Notes: generated from the letters alone by a model not told the origin. DNA of 64,000 nt from Rhodospirillaceae bacterium SYSU D60007 (GCA_003574685.1 QOCQ01000012.1:98594-162593); one strand, 5' to 3'. Counted from the first letter of the stretch, positions 27,160-36,212 are shown. Numbers and translations: made by a program.

Positions 27160-27242
27160 CTTCATCGTGAGCCTGTCGAACCATGAAGCGGCCGGCACTG
27201 CCGCCGTGCGATGCCTTCATGGTTCGACAGGCTCACCTGAAG
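27160..27242. repeat. REPIN-like inverted repeat (family B), copy 2
   Basis: Left arm CTTCATCGTGAGCCTGTCGA (27160-27188) and right arm CTTCATGGTTCGACAGGCTC (27215-27242) flank a spacer (CGGCCGGCACTGCCGCCGTG...) that resembles the spacer of the copy at 59528. The element sits between convergent yajQ and the reductase gene. Confidence 0.8.
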
Positions 27243-27257
27243 GCAATTCCGAAGGGC

Positions 27258-28133
27258 CTACCCCCGCTTTGCCTTGTCGGCGGCGTTGGTGGACTGGATG
27301 GCTTCTCGGATCTTCTGCCAGTCCTGCTCGCCGTAGCCCAGCATGTTCGAGAAGGTGCCGGCGCCCATGATGCCGGCACCGCCGTCGATGGCGATGACCT
27401 CGCCGTTGATGTATTCGACCTCCTCGCACATCAGGAAGGCCGCCATGTTGGCGAGCTCGCTGTGGCGGCCGACACGCTGCATCGGATTGCGGTCCTTGTA
27501 GCGGTCGTTTTCGCCCATCGGATTGAGCCGTGCCCACGCGCCCTCGGTAGGGAACGGGCCCGGTGCGATGGCATTGAGCCGGATGCCGTAGCGTCCCCAT
27601 TCGACCGCAAGGCTCTGGGTCATCACGGCGACGCCCGCCTTCGACATCGCCGAGGGCACTACATAGGGGCTGCCAGTCCATACCCAGGTCGTGAGAATGC
27701 TGAGCACGCTGGCCTTGCGCCCCTCGGCGATCCAGCGCTTGCCGCAGGCATGCGTGACGTAGAACGAGCCGTGGAAGACGATGCCGGCGATGGCATCGAA
27801 GCCCCGGGGACTCAGGTCCTTGGTCTGCGAGATGAAGTTGCCGGCGGCATTGTTGACCAGCCCGTCCAGCGGCCCCACCTCGCGCCAGATTGCGTCGATC
27901 ATTTCCTCGACAGCCGGTGCAACCTTGATATCGCAAGTGTAGGTGTGAACTCGCCGGCCCTGATACTTGCCCATCATTTCATGGGCGGTCTCCTCGAGGA
28001 CGCTGCCACGGCGGCCGCAGATGACGGCGTCGGCACCGAGTTCCAGGAACTTGTCGAGCATCGTTTTGCCCAGACCGGTTCCGCCACCGGTAACGAGAAA
28101 CGTCTTGCCCTTGAAGAGATCAGCCTTGAACAT
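27258..28133 (-). CDS. SDR-family 2,4-dienoyl-CoA reductase-like enzyme
   Basis: A 291-residue short-chain dehydrogenase with the NAD(P) motif TGGGTGLGKTM (residues 16-26), VNNAAGNFISQ, and VVPSAMSKAGVAVMTQSLAV. The catalytic Tyr of ordinary SDRs is replaced by Ser four residues before the Lys, as in mitochondrial-type 2,4-dienoyl-CoA reductases. APGPFPTEGAWARLNP and INGEVIAIDGGAG also match that subgroup. It would reduce 2,4-dienoyl-CoA with NADPH during degradation of unsaturated fatty acids. No beta-oxidation genes are adjacent. Confidence 0.85.
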   Translation of the reverse strand: MFKADLFKGKTFLVTGGGTGLGKTMLDKFLELGADAVICGRRGSVLEETAHEMMGKYQGRRVHTYTCDIKVAPAVEEMIDAIWREVGPLDGLVNNAAGNFISQTKDLSPRGFDAIAGIVFHGSFYVTHACGKRWIAEGRKASVLSILTTWVWTGSPYVVPSAMSKAGVAVMTQSLAVEWGRYGIRLNAIAPGPFPTEGAWARLNPMGENDRYKDRNPMQRVGRHSELANMAAFLMCEEVEYINGEVIAIDGGAGIMGAGTFSNMLGYGEQDWQKIREAIQSTNAADKAKRG

Positions 28134-28288
28134 GTTGGGTACTCCCGTGGGATACGCTGGCGCCGGAACGTATGGACACGGTATACCTGCCCGTCGATGA
28201 CCGCGGCGGCAAAATTGGGCCTGTTCCCGCGCAGCGGAATCGGTGTTAGGGTTCCTGAGGGGACAAGAATAAATCGGGATCGGCGTAT

Positions 28289-28825
28289 ATGACGACCCAG
28301 ATGACAGGGCAGGGAAGCAGCGCTCCGGAGACCATCGAGTTCCGTGGTAGAGTGAAGTGGTTCAATGCCACCAAGGGCTTCGGCTTCGTCACGACGGAGT
28401 CGGGCTCGGGCGACGCGTTCCTTCACATCACGGTGCTACGGCAAGCCGGACACGAGGACATTGCGCCCGGCGTGACCCTGGGATGCCACGCCACCCGCGG
28501 GCCGAAAGGCCTGCAGGTGATGCGGATTACGTCGGTCGATCTCAGCACGGCCGGCCCGATGCCGCGGCCGGAAGCGATCCAGGCTGCGCCGCCGCCGGAG
28601 GCCACGGGCGATGACGGCGAGTTCGTAACGGGTCTGGTGAAGTGGTACAACGCCGAACGCGGCTACGGCTTCGTCTGCCCGCAAGGCACCGACAAGGACG
28701 TGTTCGTACACGCCGCAACCCTGCGCCGCAGCGGCATTGACGGGCTGACACCCGGCCAGACGGTGCGGGTCAAGATCACCACCGGCCCCAAGGGCCTGCA
28801 GGTCGCCGACATCCGCCTGTCGTAA
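28289..28825 (+). CDS. Double cold-shock-domain protein
   Basis: A 178-residue protein with two cold-shock domains. Domain 1 (about 17-85) has GRVKWFNATKGFGFVTTES and DAFLHITVLRQAG; domain 2 (about 112-178) has GLVKWYNAERGYGFVCPQG and DVFVHAATLRRSG. Both keep RNP1 and RNP2 aromatic residues, so both should bind single-stranded RNA or DNA. A Pro/Ala-rich linker joins them. Two-CSD proteins of this size are typical of alphaproteobacteria. Confidence 0.93.
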   Translation: MTTQMTGQGSSAPETIEFRGRVKWFNATKGFGFVTTESGSGDAFLHITVLRQAGHEDIAPGVTLGCHATRGPKGLQVMRITSVDLSTAGPMPRPEAIQAAPPPEATGDDGEFVTGLVKWYNAERGYGFVCPQGTDKDVFVHAATLRRSGIDGLTPGQTVRVKITTGPKGLQVADIRLS

Positions 28826-28836
28826 TTCCTCGCCCC

Positions 28837-28864
28837 GGAGCGCGGGCGAGGACGCCCGCGCTCC
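28837..28864. terminator. Bidirectional hairpin between convergent genes
   Basis: A perfect 12-base-pair stem GGAGCGCGGGCG with loop AGGA lies 11 bases after the cold-shock stop and just before the stop of the convergent thiY-like gene. The GGGAGCGCGGGC sequence also resembles the outer arms of the dispersed repeats. Confidence 0.6.
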
Positions 28865-28871
28865 CGGCACA

Positions 28872-29843
28872 TCACCGGATCTCGCGGATGTAGCTGTCTA
28901 CTGGAACGTCCCGCTTGACCAGGCCGCGCGCCTTCAGGAAAGCGGCGAAACGCTCGTAGCGGGTCCGGTCCAGGCTGGCGGGATCGGCGGCGAGAAGCGG
29001 CAGGGTATCCTTCCAGGCGCGCCGGTTGAGCTCGTTGGCGACTTCCTTGCCGCCGTATTTCGCGAACTCCTGCCAGGCGATATCGGGATTGGCGCGCAGC
29101 CACTGGGTAGCCTCGCGCAAGGCGTCGAGCAGGCGCCGCGTTCGCTCCACGTCGACGTTGTCGGGGCGCGCCACCAGGATCAGCTCGTCGTAGGCGGGCA
29201 CGCCATGGTTCTCGACCAGGAAGGCGGTGCCCTTGAGCCCGGCGATCTCGAGATCATTGAGCTCGAAATTGCGGAAGGCGCCGATCACGGCATCGACCTG
29301 TCTCGACTTCAGCGCCGTGGTGAGATTGAAGTTCACGTTGATCAGCGTCACGTCCCTGATACCAAGGCTGGCGGTTTCCAGCATGGCGCCGAGGATCGCG
29401 TCCTCAAATCCCGCCACGGAGTAGCCCACCTTGCGGCCCTTCAGATCCGCAATCGTGCGGACCGGTCCGCCGGCCAGCGACACCAGCGAATTGAGCGGCT
29501 GGGCCACGAGCACGCCCACACGCACCAGCGGCAGAGCCTCCGATGGCCGTTCCGTGGCGACGAACATCTGGAGCTGGGGCTGGTAGGAGACCGCATAGTC
29601 CGCCTTGCCGGCGGCCAGCAGCTTTGGCGGCGCGCTGGGATCGGCGGGCACCACCAGATCGACATCAAGGTTCCGCCTGGCGAAGAGGCCCCGTGTCTTG
29701 GCGATGACCGGCGCCGCGTGGTCCGGATTGAGGAACCAGTCCAGCAGCACCGTGACCTTTTCGGCGGCAGCGGCGCTGCGCCACCCACCGCTGGCCGCGC
29801 CTAGCACCAGTCCGGAGAGGGTCAGTCGGCGAGTGATGTTCAT
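28872..29843 (-). CDS. thiY: ABC transporter substrate-binding protein for a thiamin pyrimidine precursor
   Basis: A 323-residue NMT1/THI5-like periplasmic protein. An N-terminal Tat- or Sec-like signal (NITRRLTLSGLVLGAASGG) precedes EKVTVLLDWFLNPDHAAPVI, the ThiY/THI5 pyrimidine-site signature. Next come KADYAVSYQPQLQMF, GRKVGYSVAGFED and NVNFNLTTALKS. It should deliver HMP or formylaminopyrimidine to the permease. It is the last gene of an operon led by a TPP riboswitch, which supports the assignment strongly. Confidence 0.88.
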   Translation of the reverse strand: MNITRRLTLSGLVLGAASGGWRSAAAAEKVTVLLDWFLNPDHAAPVIAKTRGLFARRNLDVDLVVPADPSAPPKLLAAGKADYAVSYQPQLQMFVATERPSEALPLVRVGVLVAQPLNSLVSLAGGPVRTIADLKGRKVGYSVAGFEDAILGAMLETASLGIRDVTLINVNFNLTTALKSRQVDAVIGAFRNFELNDLEIAGLKGTAFLVENHGVPAYDELILVARPDNVDVERTRRLLDALREATQWLRANPDIAWQEFAKYGGKEVANELNRRAWKDTLPLLAADPASLDRTRYERFAAFLKARGLVKRDVPVDSYIREIR

Positions 29844-29868
29844 GTCGTCTCCTTTCGCAGGGCGGGCA

Positions 29869-30621
29869 TCAGGATTGCTGCGGGATCCACGGCATGGCGC
29901 GGCGCAGCAACGCATCGACCAGGAAATAAAGAGCCACCCCGATGGCGGCCAGGACGACCAGCGCCGCGAAGGCCAGCGCGGTCTGTCCGCGGGCAAGCTG
30001 TTGCATCATCAGATAGCCCAGCCCGGCACTGGCGCCGACCCACTCGCCAATGACGGCACCGATCGGCGCCACGGCGGCGGCAACCCGCACGCCCGACGCG
30101 AAGGCGGGCAGTGCTGCGGGCAGCCGGATCTGAAACAGGACCGCGGCGGGCGACGCACCCATCAGGCGTGCAAGATCGAGCCAGCCGGGATCGACCCGAC
30201 GCAGACCATCGAGAAAGGCGCTGGCGACCGGAAAGAAGATCACCAGGACCGCCATGGCGATCTTCGAGGCGATGCCATAGCCCAGCCACAGCACCAACAA
30301 TGGCGCGATGGCGAAGACGGGCACCGCCTGGCTGACCACGACCAGCGGCACGCCCCAGGCGCGCAGCGCGGCAAAGCGCGCCATCAGCAAGGCCACGGCA
30401 CTGCCCAGACTCACGCCCGCGACAAGGCCGAGCGCGATTTCGATGGTTGTCCAAAGCGCGTGCTCGGCCAGAAGGTCGCCCCGATCGATGAACTCGAGAA
30501 CGACGAGGCTGGGCGGTGGCAGGATGTAGTGCGGAATGGAGTTCAGCCACACGGCCGCCTCCCACAACGCCAGCAGGCCCGCGGCAATCAGAACCGGACG
30601 TACGAGGCGCCGCCCCGTCAT
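29869..30621 (-). CDS. thiX: ABC transporter permease for a thiamin precursor
   Basis: A 250-residue inner-membrane protein with about six helices and the BPD-type EAA loop near ARLMGASPAAVLFQIRLPAA. The N terminus (LLALWEAAVWLNSIPHYILP) is typical of the SsuC/ThiX group. Its start overlaps the ATPase stop by four bases, and the substrate-binding gene follows 25 bases downstream, so all three genes form one operon. Confidence 0.88.
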   Translation of the reverse strand: MTGRRLVRPVLIAAGLLALWEAAVWLNSIPHYILPPPSLVVLEFIDRGDLLAEHALWTTIEIALGLVAGVSLGSAVALLMARFAALRAWGVPLVVVSQAVPVFAIAPLLVLWLGYGIASKIAMAVLVIFFPVASAFLDGLRRVDPGWLDLARLMGASPAAVLFQIRLPAALPAFASGVRVAAAVAPIGAVIGEWVGASAGLGYLMMQQLARGQTALAFAALVVLAAIGVALYFLVDALLRRAMPWIPQQS

Positions 30622-31439
30622 GACCTGGCATCCACGGCGGCCGCGTCGGCCAGGCGGCGCAACAGCTCGGCCTGCGTTGCCAGCGTCCCGGGCGCGGTAG
30701 CATCGCGCGGCGGTACGCCCGATGGTTCGAGCGGTGCATCGACCGTTGCCGGCTTGCCGGCCATCACATGAATGCGATGACCAAGGCGGGCAGCTTCCAG
30801 CGGATCGTGAGTCACCAGCAGCACTGTCCGGCCCGCGAGCAACCGCGCCGCGAGGTCCTGCAACTGCAGGCGGGTGATGGCGTCCAGCGCCCCGAACGGC
30901 TCGTCCATCATGACGACGGGACGTTCTTCGATCAGCGTACGCACGAGGGCTACGCGTTGGCGCATGCCGCCGGAGAGCGTATCCGGCCGTGCCGCAAGCC
31001 GGTCCACCAGCCCGACATCGGACAGCAAGGCGACGGCGCGCCGCCGCGCATTGGCCAGCGCCGCCCGCTCGCCGCGCAGGCGTGCGCCCAGCGTGGCGTT
31101 GTCCAGCACATTCAGCCAGGGCAGCAGGAGATCCGTCTGCGCCATGTAGGCGATGCGGCCGGCGAGCGGGCGATCGTCGGAGGCCACCAGCCGGAAGCCG
31201 GGGAGCGGTTCGAGCAATCCCGCGATCAGCCGCAGCAACGACGTCTTGCCTACGCCCGAGGGGCCCAGCAGGCAGGTCGTGCGTCCCGCCGGCAAGTCGA
31301 GCGCCAGCCCGTCGAACAGCGGCTGGTCCTCGAAATCGACATGCGCGCCCGACAGGGCGATGGCCGGCGCCGCGCCTGGCGGGGGCTCTGCGGTTTGGAT
31401 CAAGGCGGCCCCCTCGGAAGGGGCCGTCACAGACGACAT
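30618..31439 (-). CDS. thiZ: ABC transporter ATPase for a thiamin precursor
   Basis: A 273-residue ATPase with Walker A GPSGVGKTS, Q-loop in YMAQTDLLLPWLNV, signature LSGGMRQR, Walker B VVMMDEPFGALDA and H-loop LLVTHD. It powers ThiX/ThiY. The start codon is only about ten bases past the riboswitch P1 helix, and the purine-rich GTAGGGACGGG that would serve as its ribosome-binding site is the 3' strand of that helix. Control by TPP may therefore act at translation initiation. Confidence 0.9.
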   Translation of the reverse strand: MSSVTAPSEGAALIQTAEPPPGAAPAIALSGAHVDFEDQPLFDGLALDLPAGRTTCLLGPSGVGKTSLLRLIAGLLEPLPGFRLVASDDRPLAGRIAYMAQTDLLLPWLNVLDNATLGARLRGERAALANARRRAVALLSDVGLVDRLAARPDTLSGGMRQRVALVRTLIEERPVVMMDEPFGALDAITRLQLQDLAARLLAGRTVLLVTHDPLEAARLGHRIHVMAGKPATVDAPLEPSGVPPRDATAPGTLATQAELLRRLADAAAVDARS

Positions 31440-31447
31440 GTGTTCAC

Positions 31448-31535
31448 CCGTCCCTACGCCGGTACGAACCGGATCAGGTTCCAGGGGTCGTCCTGTCGGA
31501 CCTCTCAGCCGCGATGGCGGCTCCCCCCGGTGACT
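31448..31535 (-). promoter_or_regulatory. TPP riboswitch (THI element)
   Basis: The minus strand carries the thi-box core: CTGAGAGG (31501-31508), ACCTGATCCGGTTCG and ACCGGCGTAGGGA (31451-31479), together with the pairing GGGGGAGCC at the 5' side. These are the pyrimidine-sensing J-region and P4/P5 parts of the TPP aptamer. It stands directly before the thiZXY operon. Confidence 0.93.
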
Positions 31536-31633
31536 GGCGGAATGATGGCGGTCGGCGGCGGCGGGTGCAAGCGGCTTTCATTTTGCCATACTGGGCCGGT
31601 ACGATGCGCGCTGGCTGGCAGAAGGAGGCGACG

Positions 31634-32017
31634 ATGGCGGTGGTGATGCGGGTCGAGGACATGGCCGGCGCGTTTGCCGAAGCCTTCTCCGCCGGCAACG
31701 TGGAGTCGCTGGTGAGCCTCTACGAGGACAACGCGGTGCTGGCACCCCAGCCCGGCGCGCGCGTGGTCGGCAAGGCGGGCATCCGGGATGCCTTCATGCG
31801 CATGACGGCGCGGCGCCCCCGCATGACCATGACCGCGGCCATGATCATGGAGCGTGACGGGCTGGCCCTGGTCCGCCACGACTGGGTGCTCACCGGCACG
31901 GATGCGGAGGGCAAGCCGATGGAGCGGCGCGGCACCAGCGCCGAAGTCCTGCGGCGGCAACCCGACGGCCGCTGGCTCTATGTGCTGGACCACCCCTCCG
32001 GCATGGACAAGCTGTGA
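31634..32017 (+). CDS. NTF2-like / DUF4440-SnoaL fold protein
   Basis: A 127-residue cone-fold protein: DMAGAFAEAFSAGNVESLVS, LYEDNAVLAPQPGARVVGK, IRDAFMRM and RRGTSAEVLRRQPDGRWLYV. Small NTF2-like proteins of this type act as isomerases, hydrolases or ligand binders; the role here is unknown. AAGGAGG precedes ATG 31634. The next gene begins 11 bases after the stop, so the two are probably cotranscribed. Confidence 0.78.
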   Translation: MAVVMRVEDMAGAFAEAFSAGNVESLVSLYEDNAVLAPQPGARVVGKAGIRDAFMRMTARRPRMTMTAAMIMERDGLALVRHDWVLTGTDAEGKPMERRGTSAEVLRRQPDGRWLYVLDHPSGMDKL

Positions 32018-32028
32018 GAGCAGGGCGG

Positions 32029-32526
32029 ATGCGTAGTCTGTTGCGGCTTGTCTGTCGTGGCTTGGTGGCGGTGAGTCTGGTTGCCGGCTGCCCGGTGCTC
32101 CCATCCTGGGCACAGCAGCCGGTGCCACCGGCGGTCAGCTTCGAGAAATCCAGCCTTGTCATCGATACGGGCGGCGGGCCGCTGACGTTCGAGGTCGAGC
32201 TGGCGCTGACGCCCGACCAGCAGCAGCGCGGCCTGATGTTCCGCCAGAAGCTTGGCGCGAAGGAGGGCATGCTGTTCGATTTCGGCAGCCCGCAGCCGCT
32301 CTCGTTCTGGATGGCCAACACGCTGATACCCCTGGACATGTTGTTCATCGACGGCGACGGCAAGATCGTGCGCATCCACACCAATGCCGAGCCGCTTTCA
32401 ACCCGCGCCATTACCAGCGGTGTACCTGCGCGCGCGGTCCTGGAGATCAACGGCGGGGCATCGCGGCTGCTGGGAATCAAGCCGGGCGACGTGGTGCGCC
32501 ATGCAGTCTTCGGCAACGCCAAATGA
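32029..32526 (+). CDS. DUF192 secreted protein
   Basis: A 165-residue protein with a hydrophobic signal segment ending SWAQ, then a DUF192 domain: ELALTPDQQQRGLMFRQKL, EGMLFDFGSPQPLSFWM, NTLIPLDMLFIDGDGKIV and LEINGGASRLLGIKPGD. The DUF192 fold is a small beta-barrel of unknown function, usually exported. The gene overlaps the next start by four bases. An in-frame GTG at 32014 is an alternative start. Confidence 0.85.
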   Translation: MRSLLRLVCRGLVAVSLVAGCPVLPSWAQQPVPPAVSFEKSSLVIDTGGGPLTFEVELALTPDQQQRGLMFRQKLGAKEGMLFDFGSPQPLSFWMANTLIPLDMLFIDGDGKIVRIHTNAEPLSTRAITSGVPARAVLEINGGASRLLGIKPGDVVRHAVFGNAK

Positions 32527-33530
32527 CTGGTTCGATCAACCGACAATGGATTCTCGCGGCGCGCCCCGCCGGCATGGTGGGACCGGAGCACTTCACCTTG
32601 CGTGAAAAGCCGGTTCCGGCGCCGGGCCAGGGCGAGGTCCTGGTGCGCACACGCCTGCTGTCGCTCGACCCCGCCAATCGCGCCTGGATGTCGCCGGCGC
32701 CGACCTACAGGGCACCGGTGATGCCCGGCGACGTGATGCACGGTTTCGCGCTGGGGGAGGTGGTGCAGTCGAACGCGCCTGATGTCTCGGTGGGTGACCT
32801 GGTCGAGGGCATGCTCGGCTGGCAGGACTACGCCGTGATGAAGGCGACCGAGGTCGCGCGCCGCGATGCACGCTATCGGCCCGAGGCCCTGATGGGCGTG
32901 CTGGGGATCACGGGCCTGACGGCGTATTACGGGCTGCGCGAGGTCGGGCGTCCCAAACCGGGTGAGACCGTGCTGGTGTCGGCGGCGGCCGGCGCGGTCG
33001 GCTCGTTTGCCGGGCAGATCGCGAAGATCGAGGGCTGTCGCGTGGTCGGTACGGCCGGCGGGCCGGAAAAATGCGCCTGGCTGACGCAGGAGCTCGGGTT
33101 CGACGCGGCGATCGATTACAAGAGCGCCGATTTGCGTGCCGCGCTGAAGGACGCCTGCCCGCGCGGCATCGATATCTACTTTGACAACACCGGCGGTGCC
33201 GTGCTGCAGGCCGCGCTGTTTCAGATGAACACGGGCGGCCGCATCGTGTGCTGCGGCAACCTCTCGCAATACAATGCGGAGAAGCCGGGACCGGGACCGA
33301 TGGGTGTGCCCGGTCTGCTGGTGGTGAAGCGCCTGCGCATGGAGGGTTTCATCGTCATGGATTATTTCGCCACCCGCCCGCAGGCGGAGGCGACGCTCGC
33401 GAAGTGGGTTGAAGAAGGCCGGCTGAAGGCGCAAGAGGACATCGTCGAGGGTCTGGAGAACGCACCCGCGGCGCTGGCGGGCATGTTCGCCGGCCGCAAC
33501 CGCGGCAAGCTGCTGGTGCGTGTGGCCTAG
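32523..33530 (+). CDS. Zinc-independent MDR-family NADP-dependent oxidoreductase (CurA/LTB4DH type)
   Basis: A 335-residue medium-chain reductase. NRQWILAARPAGMVGPEHF is the family N terminus, SLDPANRAWMS and GVLGITGLTAYYGLREVG follow, and VLVSAAAGAVGSFAGQIAKI is the cofactor loop. Relatives reduce the C=C bond of enones (prostaglandin reductase, CurA). No zinc-ligand cysteines are present. It is translationally coupled to the DUF192 gene by an ATGA overlap. Confidence 0.88.
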   Translation: MTGSINRQWILAARPAGMVGPEHFTLREKPVPAPGQGEVLVRTRLLSLDPANRAWMSPAPTYRAPVMPGDVMHGFALGEVVQSNAPDVSVGDLVEGMLGWQDYAVMKATEVARRDARYRPEALMGVLGITGLTAYYGLREVGRPKPGETVLVSAAAGAVGSFAGQIAKIEGCRVVGTAGGPEKCAWLTQELGFDAAIDYKSADLRAALKDACPRGIDIYFDNTGGAVLQAALFQMNTGGRIVCCGNLSQYNAEKPGPGPMGVPGLLVVKRLRMEGFIVMDYFATRPQAEATLAKWVEEGRLKAQEDIVEGLENAPAALAGMFAGRNRGKLLVRVA

Positions 33531-33535
33531 GGTCC

Positions 33536-33988
33536 ATGGTTCGGACGCTGCAGTTTCTTGCCATCATCTTCACGGCGCTGGCGCTGGTGCCGGGCGGCGC
33601 GCATCTGGCCGAGCTGGCGAACAAGATCAACCTGCCGCAGGCTGACTACTTCACCGTGCAGGGCATCTACCGCGGCTGGGCCCTGTTCGGCATCGCGGTG
33701 ATCGGAGCAATCGTTTTCAATCTGCTGCTGGCGATCGTCCTGCGGCGCCAGCGCCCGGCCTCCTGGTTCGCGCTGGCGGGCTTCGTGCTGGTCGCGATCA
33801 CGCTGGCAATTTTCTTCATCTGGACCCAGCCGGCCAACCTCGCGACCGACTTCTGGACCTCCGCCCCGGCAAACTGGGAAACCCTGCGCCGGCAATGGGA
33901 GTACACCCACGCCACCAGCGCCATCCTGACCTTCCTCGCGCTGTGCTCGGTCGTATTCTCGTCGCTTCTGACATCACGCCGGGCGTAA
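33536..33988 (+). CDS. Four-helix membrane protein, DUF1772-like
   Basis: A 150-residue protein with four hydrophobic segments (about 4-24, 48-70, 78-97 and 128-147), GGAHLAELANKI after the first helix and a WEYTHATSAILTF block before the last. This fits small DUF1772-like membrane proteins of unknown function. It starts five bases after the reductase stop and is likely the last gene of that operon. It is convergent with matB. Confidence 0.6.
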   Translation: MVRTLQFLAIIFTALALVPGGAHLAELANKINLPQADYFTVQGIYRGWALFGIAVIGAIVFNLLLAIVLRRQRPASWFALAGFVLVAITLAIFFIWTQPANLATDFWTSAPANWETLRRQWEYTHATSAILTFLALCSVVFSSLLTSRRA

Positions 33989-33994
33989 GCGCTA

Positions 33995-35512
33995 TCAGCG
34001 CGTGTACAGGTCCTTGTGGGTGTCGCGCAGGATGTTTTTCTGGACCTTGCCCATGGTGTTGCGCGGCAGGTCGTCGACAAAGAACACGCGCTTGGGCTGC
34101 TTGAATTTCGCCAGCTTTCCCTCAAGCGCCGCAAGCACCGCGCGTTCGTCAAGCGCCGCATCCGGCTTGCGCACGACCACCGCGGTCACCCCCTCGCCGA
34201 AATCGGGATGCGGCACGCCGATCACAGCGCTCTCGATCACGCCGGGGATGGCGTCGATCTCGCCCTCGATCTCCTTGGGGTAGACGTTGAAGCCGCCGGT
34301 GATGATCAGGTCCTTGCCGCGCCCCACGATATGCACATAGCCGCGCTCGTCGATGCGGCCGAGATCGCCGGTGATGAAGAAGCCATCGGCCCTGAATTCG
34401 GCCGCGGTCTTGTCGGGCATGCGCCAGTACCCCCTGAAGACGTTGGGGCCCTTCACCTCGATGACGCCGATCTCGCCTTGTGGCAGGATGCGGCCGCTCT
34501 CCGGATCGGCGACGCGCAGCTCCACGCCGGGCAAAGGAAAACCGACCGTGCCCGCCACCCGGTCACCGTCATAGGGGTTGGAGGTGTTCATGTTGGTTTC
34601 GGTCATGCCGTAGCGCTCGAGGATCGCGTGGCCGGTGCGCGCCTGCCACTCGCGATGCGTCTCGGCCAGCAGCGGCGCCGAGCCCGACACGAAAAGGCGC
34701 ATGTGCTTCGTGGCTTCGCGTGTGAGGCCGGGATGCTGCAGCAGGCGGGTGTAGAACGTGGGCACGCCCATCATGGCCGTAGCGCGCGGCAGCAGCCCGA
34801 TCACCATGTCGGGATCGAACTTCGGCAGGAACAGCATCGAGCCGCCAGCGAACAGCGACACGTTGGTGGCCACGAACAGGCCGTGCGTGTGGTAAATCGG
34901 CAGCGCGTGCAGCAGCACGTCGGTGGCGGTGAAGCGCCAGTAGTCGACCAGCGCCAGCGAGTTCGACGCAAGGTTCTCGTGCGAGAGCATCGCGCCTTTG
35001 GAGCGCCCGGTCGTGCCCGAGGTGTAGAGGATTGCCGCGAGACCGTCGGCAGCCCGCGGCACGTCGTCGAAGGCGGCCGGTTGCGCCGAGGCCTTGTTCG
35101 CGAGGCTGCCCTCGCCGCGCGGATCGAGCGTTTCGACGGCCTTCACACCGGCCTTTTTGGCAATCGCAGAGATGCCCTCCCGTTTCGCCGGATCGCAGAC
35201 AACCACCGTCGGCTCGGCATCGCCGATGAAATACTCAAGCTCCGCGATGGTGTAGGCCGTGTTGAGCGGCAGGAAGACGGCACCGGCGCGCACGCAGGCG
35301 AGATACACCAGCAGCGCAGCAACGCTCTTCTCGACCTGTACGGCGACGCGGTCGCCCGGGCGGACACCCAGCGTCACCAGCGCGTTGGCGTAGCGCCCCG
35401 CACCCTCGACGAGTTCGGCGTAGCTGAGGGTGCGGCCCTCGGGAGTCTCGATGAAATTCTTGCCGGGGGCAGGGATGCGCGAACGGATGAGCGAGAACAG
35501 GTGATTGGTCAT
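33995..35512 (-). CDS. matB: Malonyl-CoA synthetase
   Basis: A 505-residue adenylate-forming enzyme. The P-loop is ILYTSGTTGRSKGAMLSH, A5 is RYGMTETNMNTSNPYDGDR with the malonate-specific MTETxMxxSNPYxG pattern of MatB, A7 is FITGDLGRIDERGY, and A10 Lys is in NTMGKVQKNILRD. It makes malonyl-CoA from malonate, ATP and CoA, detoxifying malonate or feeding biosynthesis. Malonyl-CoA decarboxylase is not beside it in this window. Confidence 0.92.
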   Translation of the reverse strand: MTNHLFSLIRSRIPAPGKNFIETPEGRTLSYAELVEGAGRYANALVTLGVRPGDRVAVQVEKSVAALLVYLACVRAGAVFLPLNTAYTIAELEYFIGDAEPTVVVCDPAKREGISAIAKKAGVKAVETLDPRGEGSLANKASAQPAAFDDVPRAADGLAAILYTSGTTGRSKGAMLSHENLASNSLALVDYWRFTATDVLLHALPIYHTHGLFVATNVSLFAGGSMLFLPKFDPDMVIGLLPRATAMMGVPTFYTRLLQHPGLTREATKHMRLFVSGSAPLLAETHREWQARTGHAILERYGMTETNMNTSNPYDGDRVAGTVGFPLPGVELRVADPESGRILPQGEIGVIEVKGPNVFRGYWRMPDKTAAEFRADGFFITGDLGRIDERGYVHIVGRGKDLIITGGFNVYPKEIEGEIDAIPGVIESAVIGVPHPDFGEGVTAVVVRKPDAALDERAVLAALEGKLAKFKQPKRVFFVDDLPRNTMGKVQKNILRDTHKDLYTR

Positions 35513-35579
35513 GCTGGCTGGCGCGGCTGTGGACTGGCCGCTCTCTTAGCCGCTCCCGGCACGCGACGCAAAGCGGCTT

Positions 35580-36212
35580 TCAGGCAGCCTGCAACGCCAC
35601 CAGCTCCGCATCCCTGGCATAGACGCGTTGCAGCGCCGGGCGCTCCTGAAGCCGGCGCGCATAGGCGGCGATCTCCGGCCACTCCGGAATGACCTTGACC
35701 ATCGTGCCCCAGATCAAACTGGAGCCGATCACCACGTCGGCAGCGGTGAACTGCGCGCCGAGCAGGTAAGGTCCGGCGGCAACGGCCCTGGTGATGACGT
35801 CCAGCGTCGCATCGAAGCTGCCCCAGCCGGCCGAGCTTGGCGACACGTCGGGACGGCTGAACATCCTGTCGATGATGCCCGGCTCCAGGCAGCTCGGGCT
35901 GAAGAACAGCCACTTCAGGTAAGGGCCACGCCGGGGGTCGCCCACGGGTACCGCAAGGCCGGACTCGGGATAGGTATCGGCCAGGAAACAGCAGATCGCC
36001 GCAGCCTCCGTGATGGCGACGCCCTTGTGCGTGATCGCCGGTACCTTGCCCATCGGGTTGATCGCCAGATAATCCGGCTGCTTGTGCTCGTTCTTCTTCA
36101 GGTTCAGCAGGTGCAGGCGAAAGGGTTGGCCCAGCTCTTCCAGCATCCACTGCACGATGATCGAACGCGACTGCGGTGCGTGATAGAAGACGATGTCGGG
36201 TTCGCCGGCCAT
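35580..36212 (-). CDS. Glutathione S-transferase
   Basis: A 210-residue GST. The N-terminal thioredoxin-like domain reads DIVFYHAPQSRSIIVQWMLE (catalytic Ser/Tyr region), NPMGKVPAITHKGVAITEAA supplies the cis-Pro and gamma-glutamyl site, and an all-alpha C-terminal domain follows with LLGAQFTAADVVIGSSLIWG. The substrate is unknown. It lies 29 bases downstream of the methyltransferase gene on the same strand, so both are likely in one operon. Confidence 0.88.
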   Translation of the reverse strand: MAGEPDIVFYHAPQSRSIIVQWMLEELGQPFRLHLLNLKKNEHKQPDYLAINPMGKVPAITHKGVAITEAAAICCFLADTYPESGLAVPVGDPRRGPYLKWLFFSPSCLEPGIIDRMFSRPDVSPSSAGWGSFDATLDVITRAVAAGPYLLGAQFTAADVVIGSSLIWGTMVKVIPEWPEIAAYARRLQERPALQRVYARDAELVALQAA

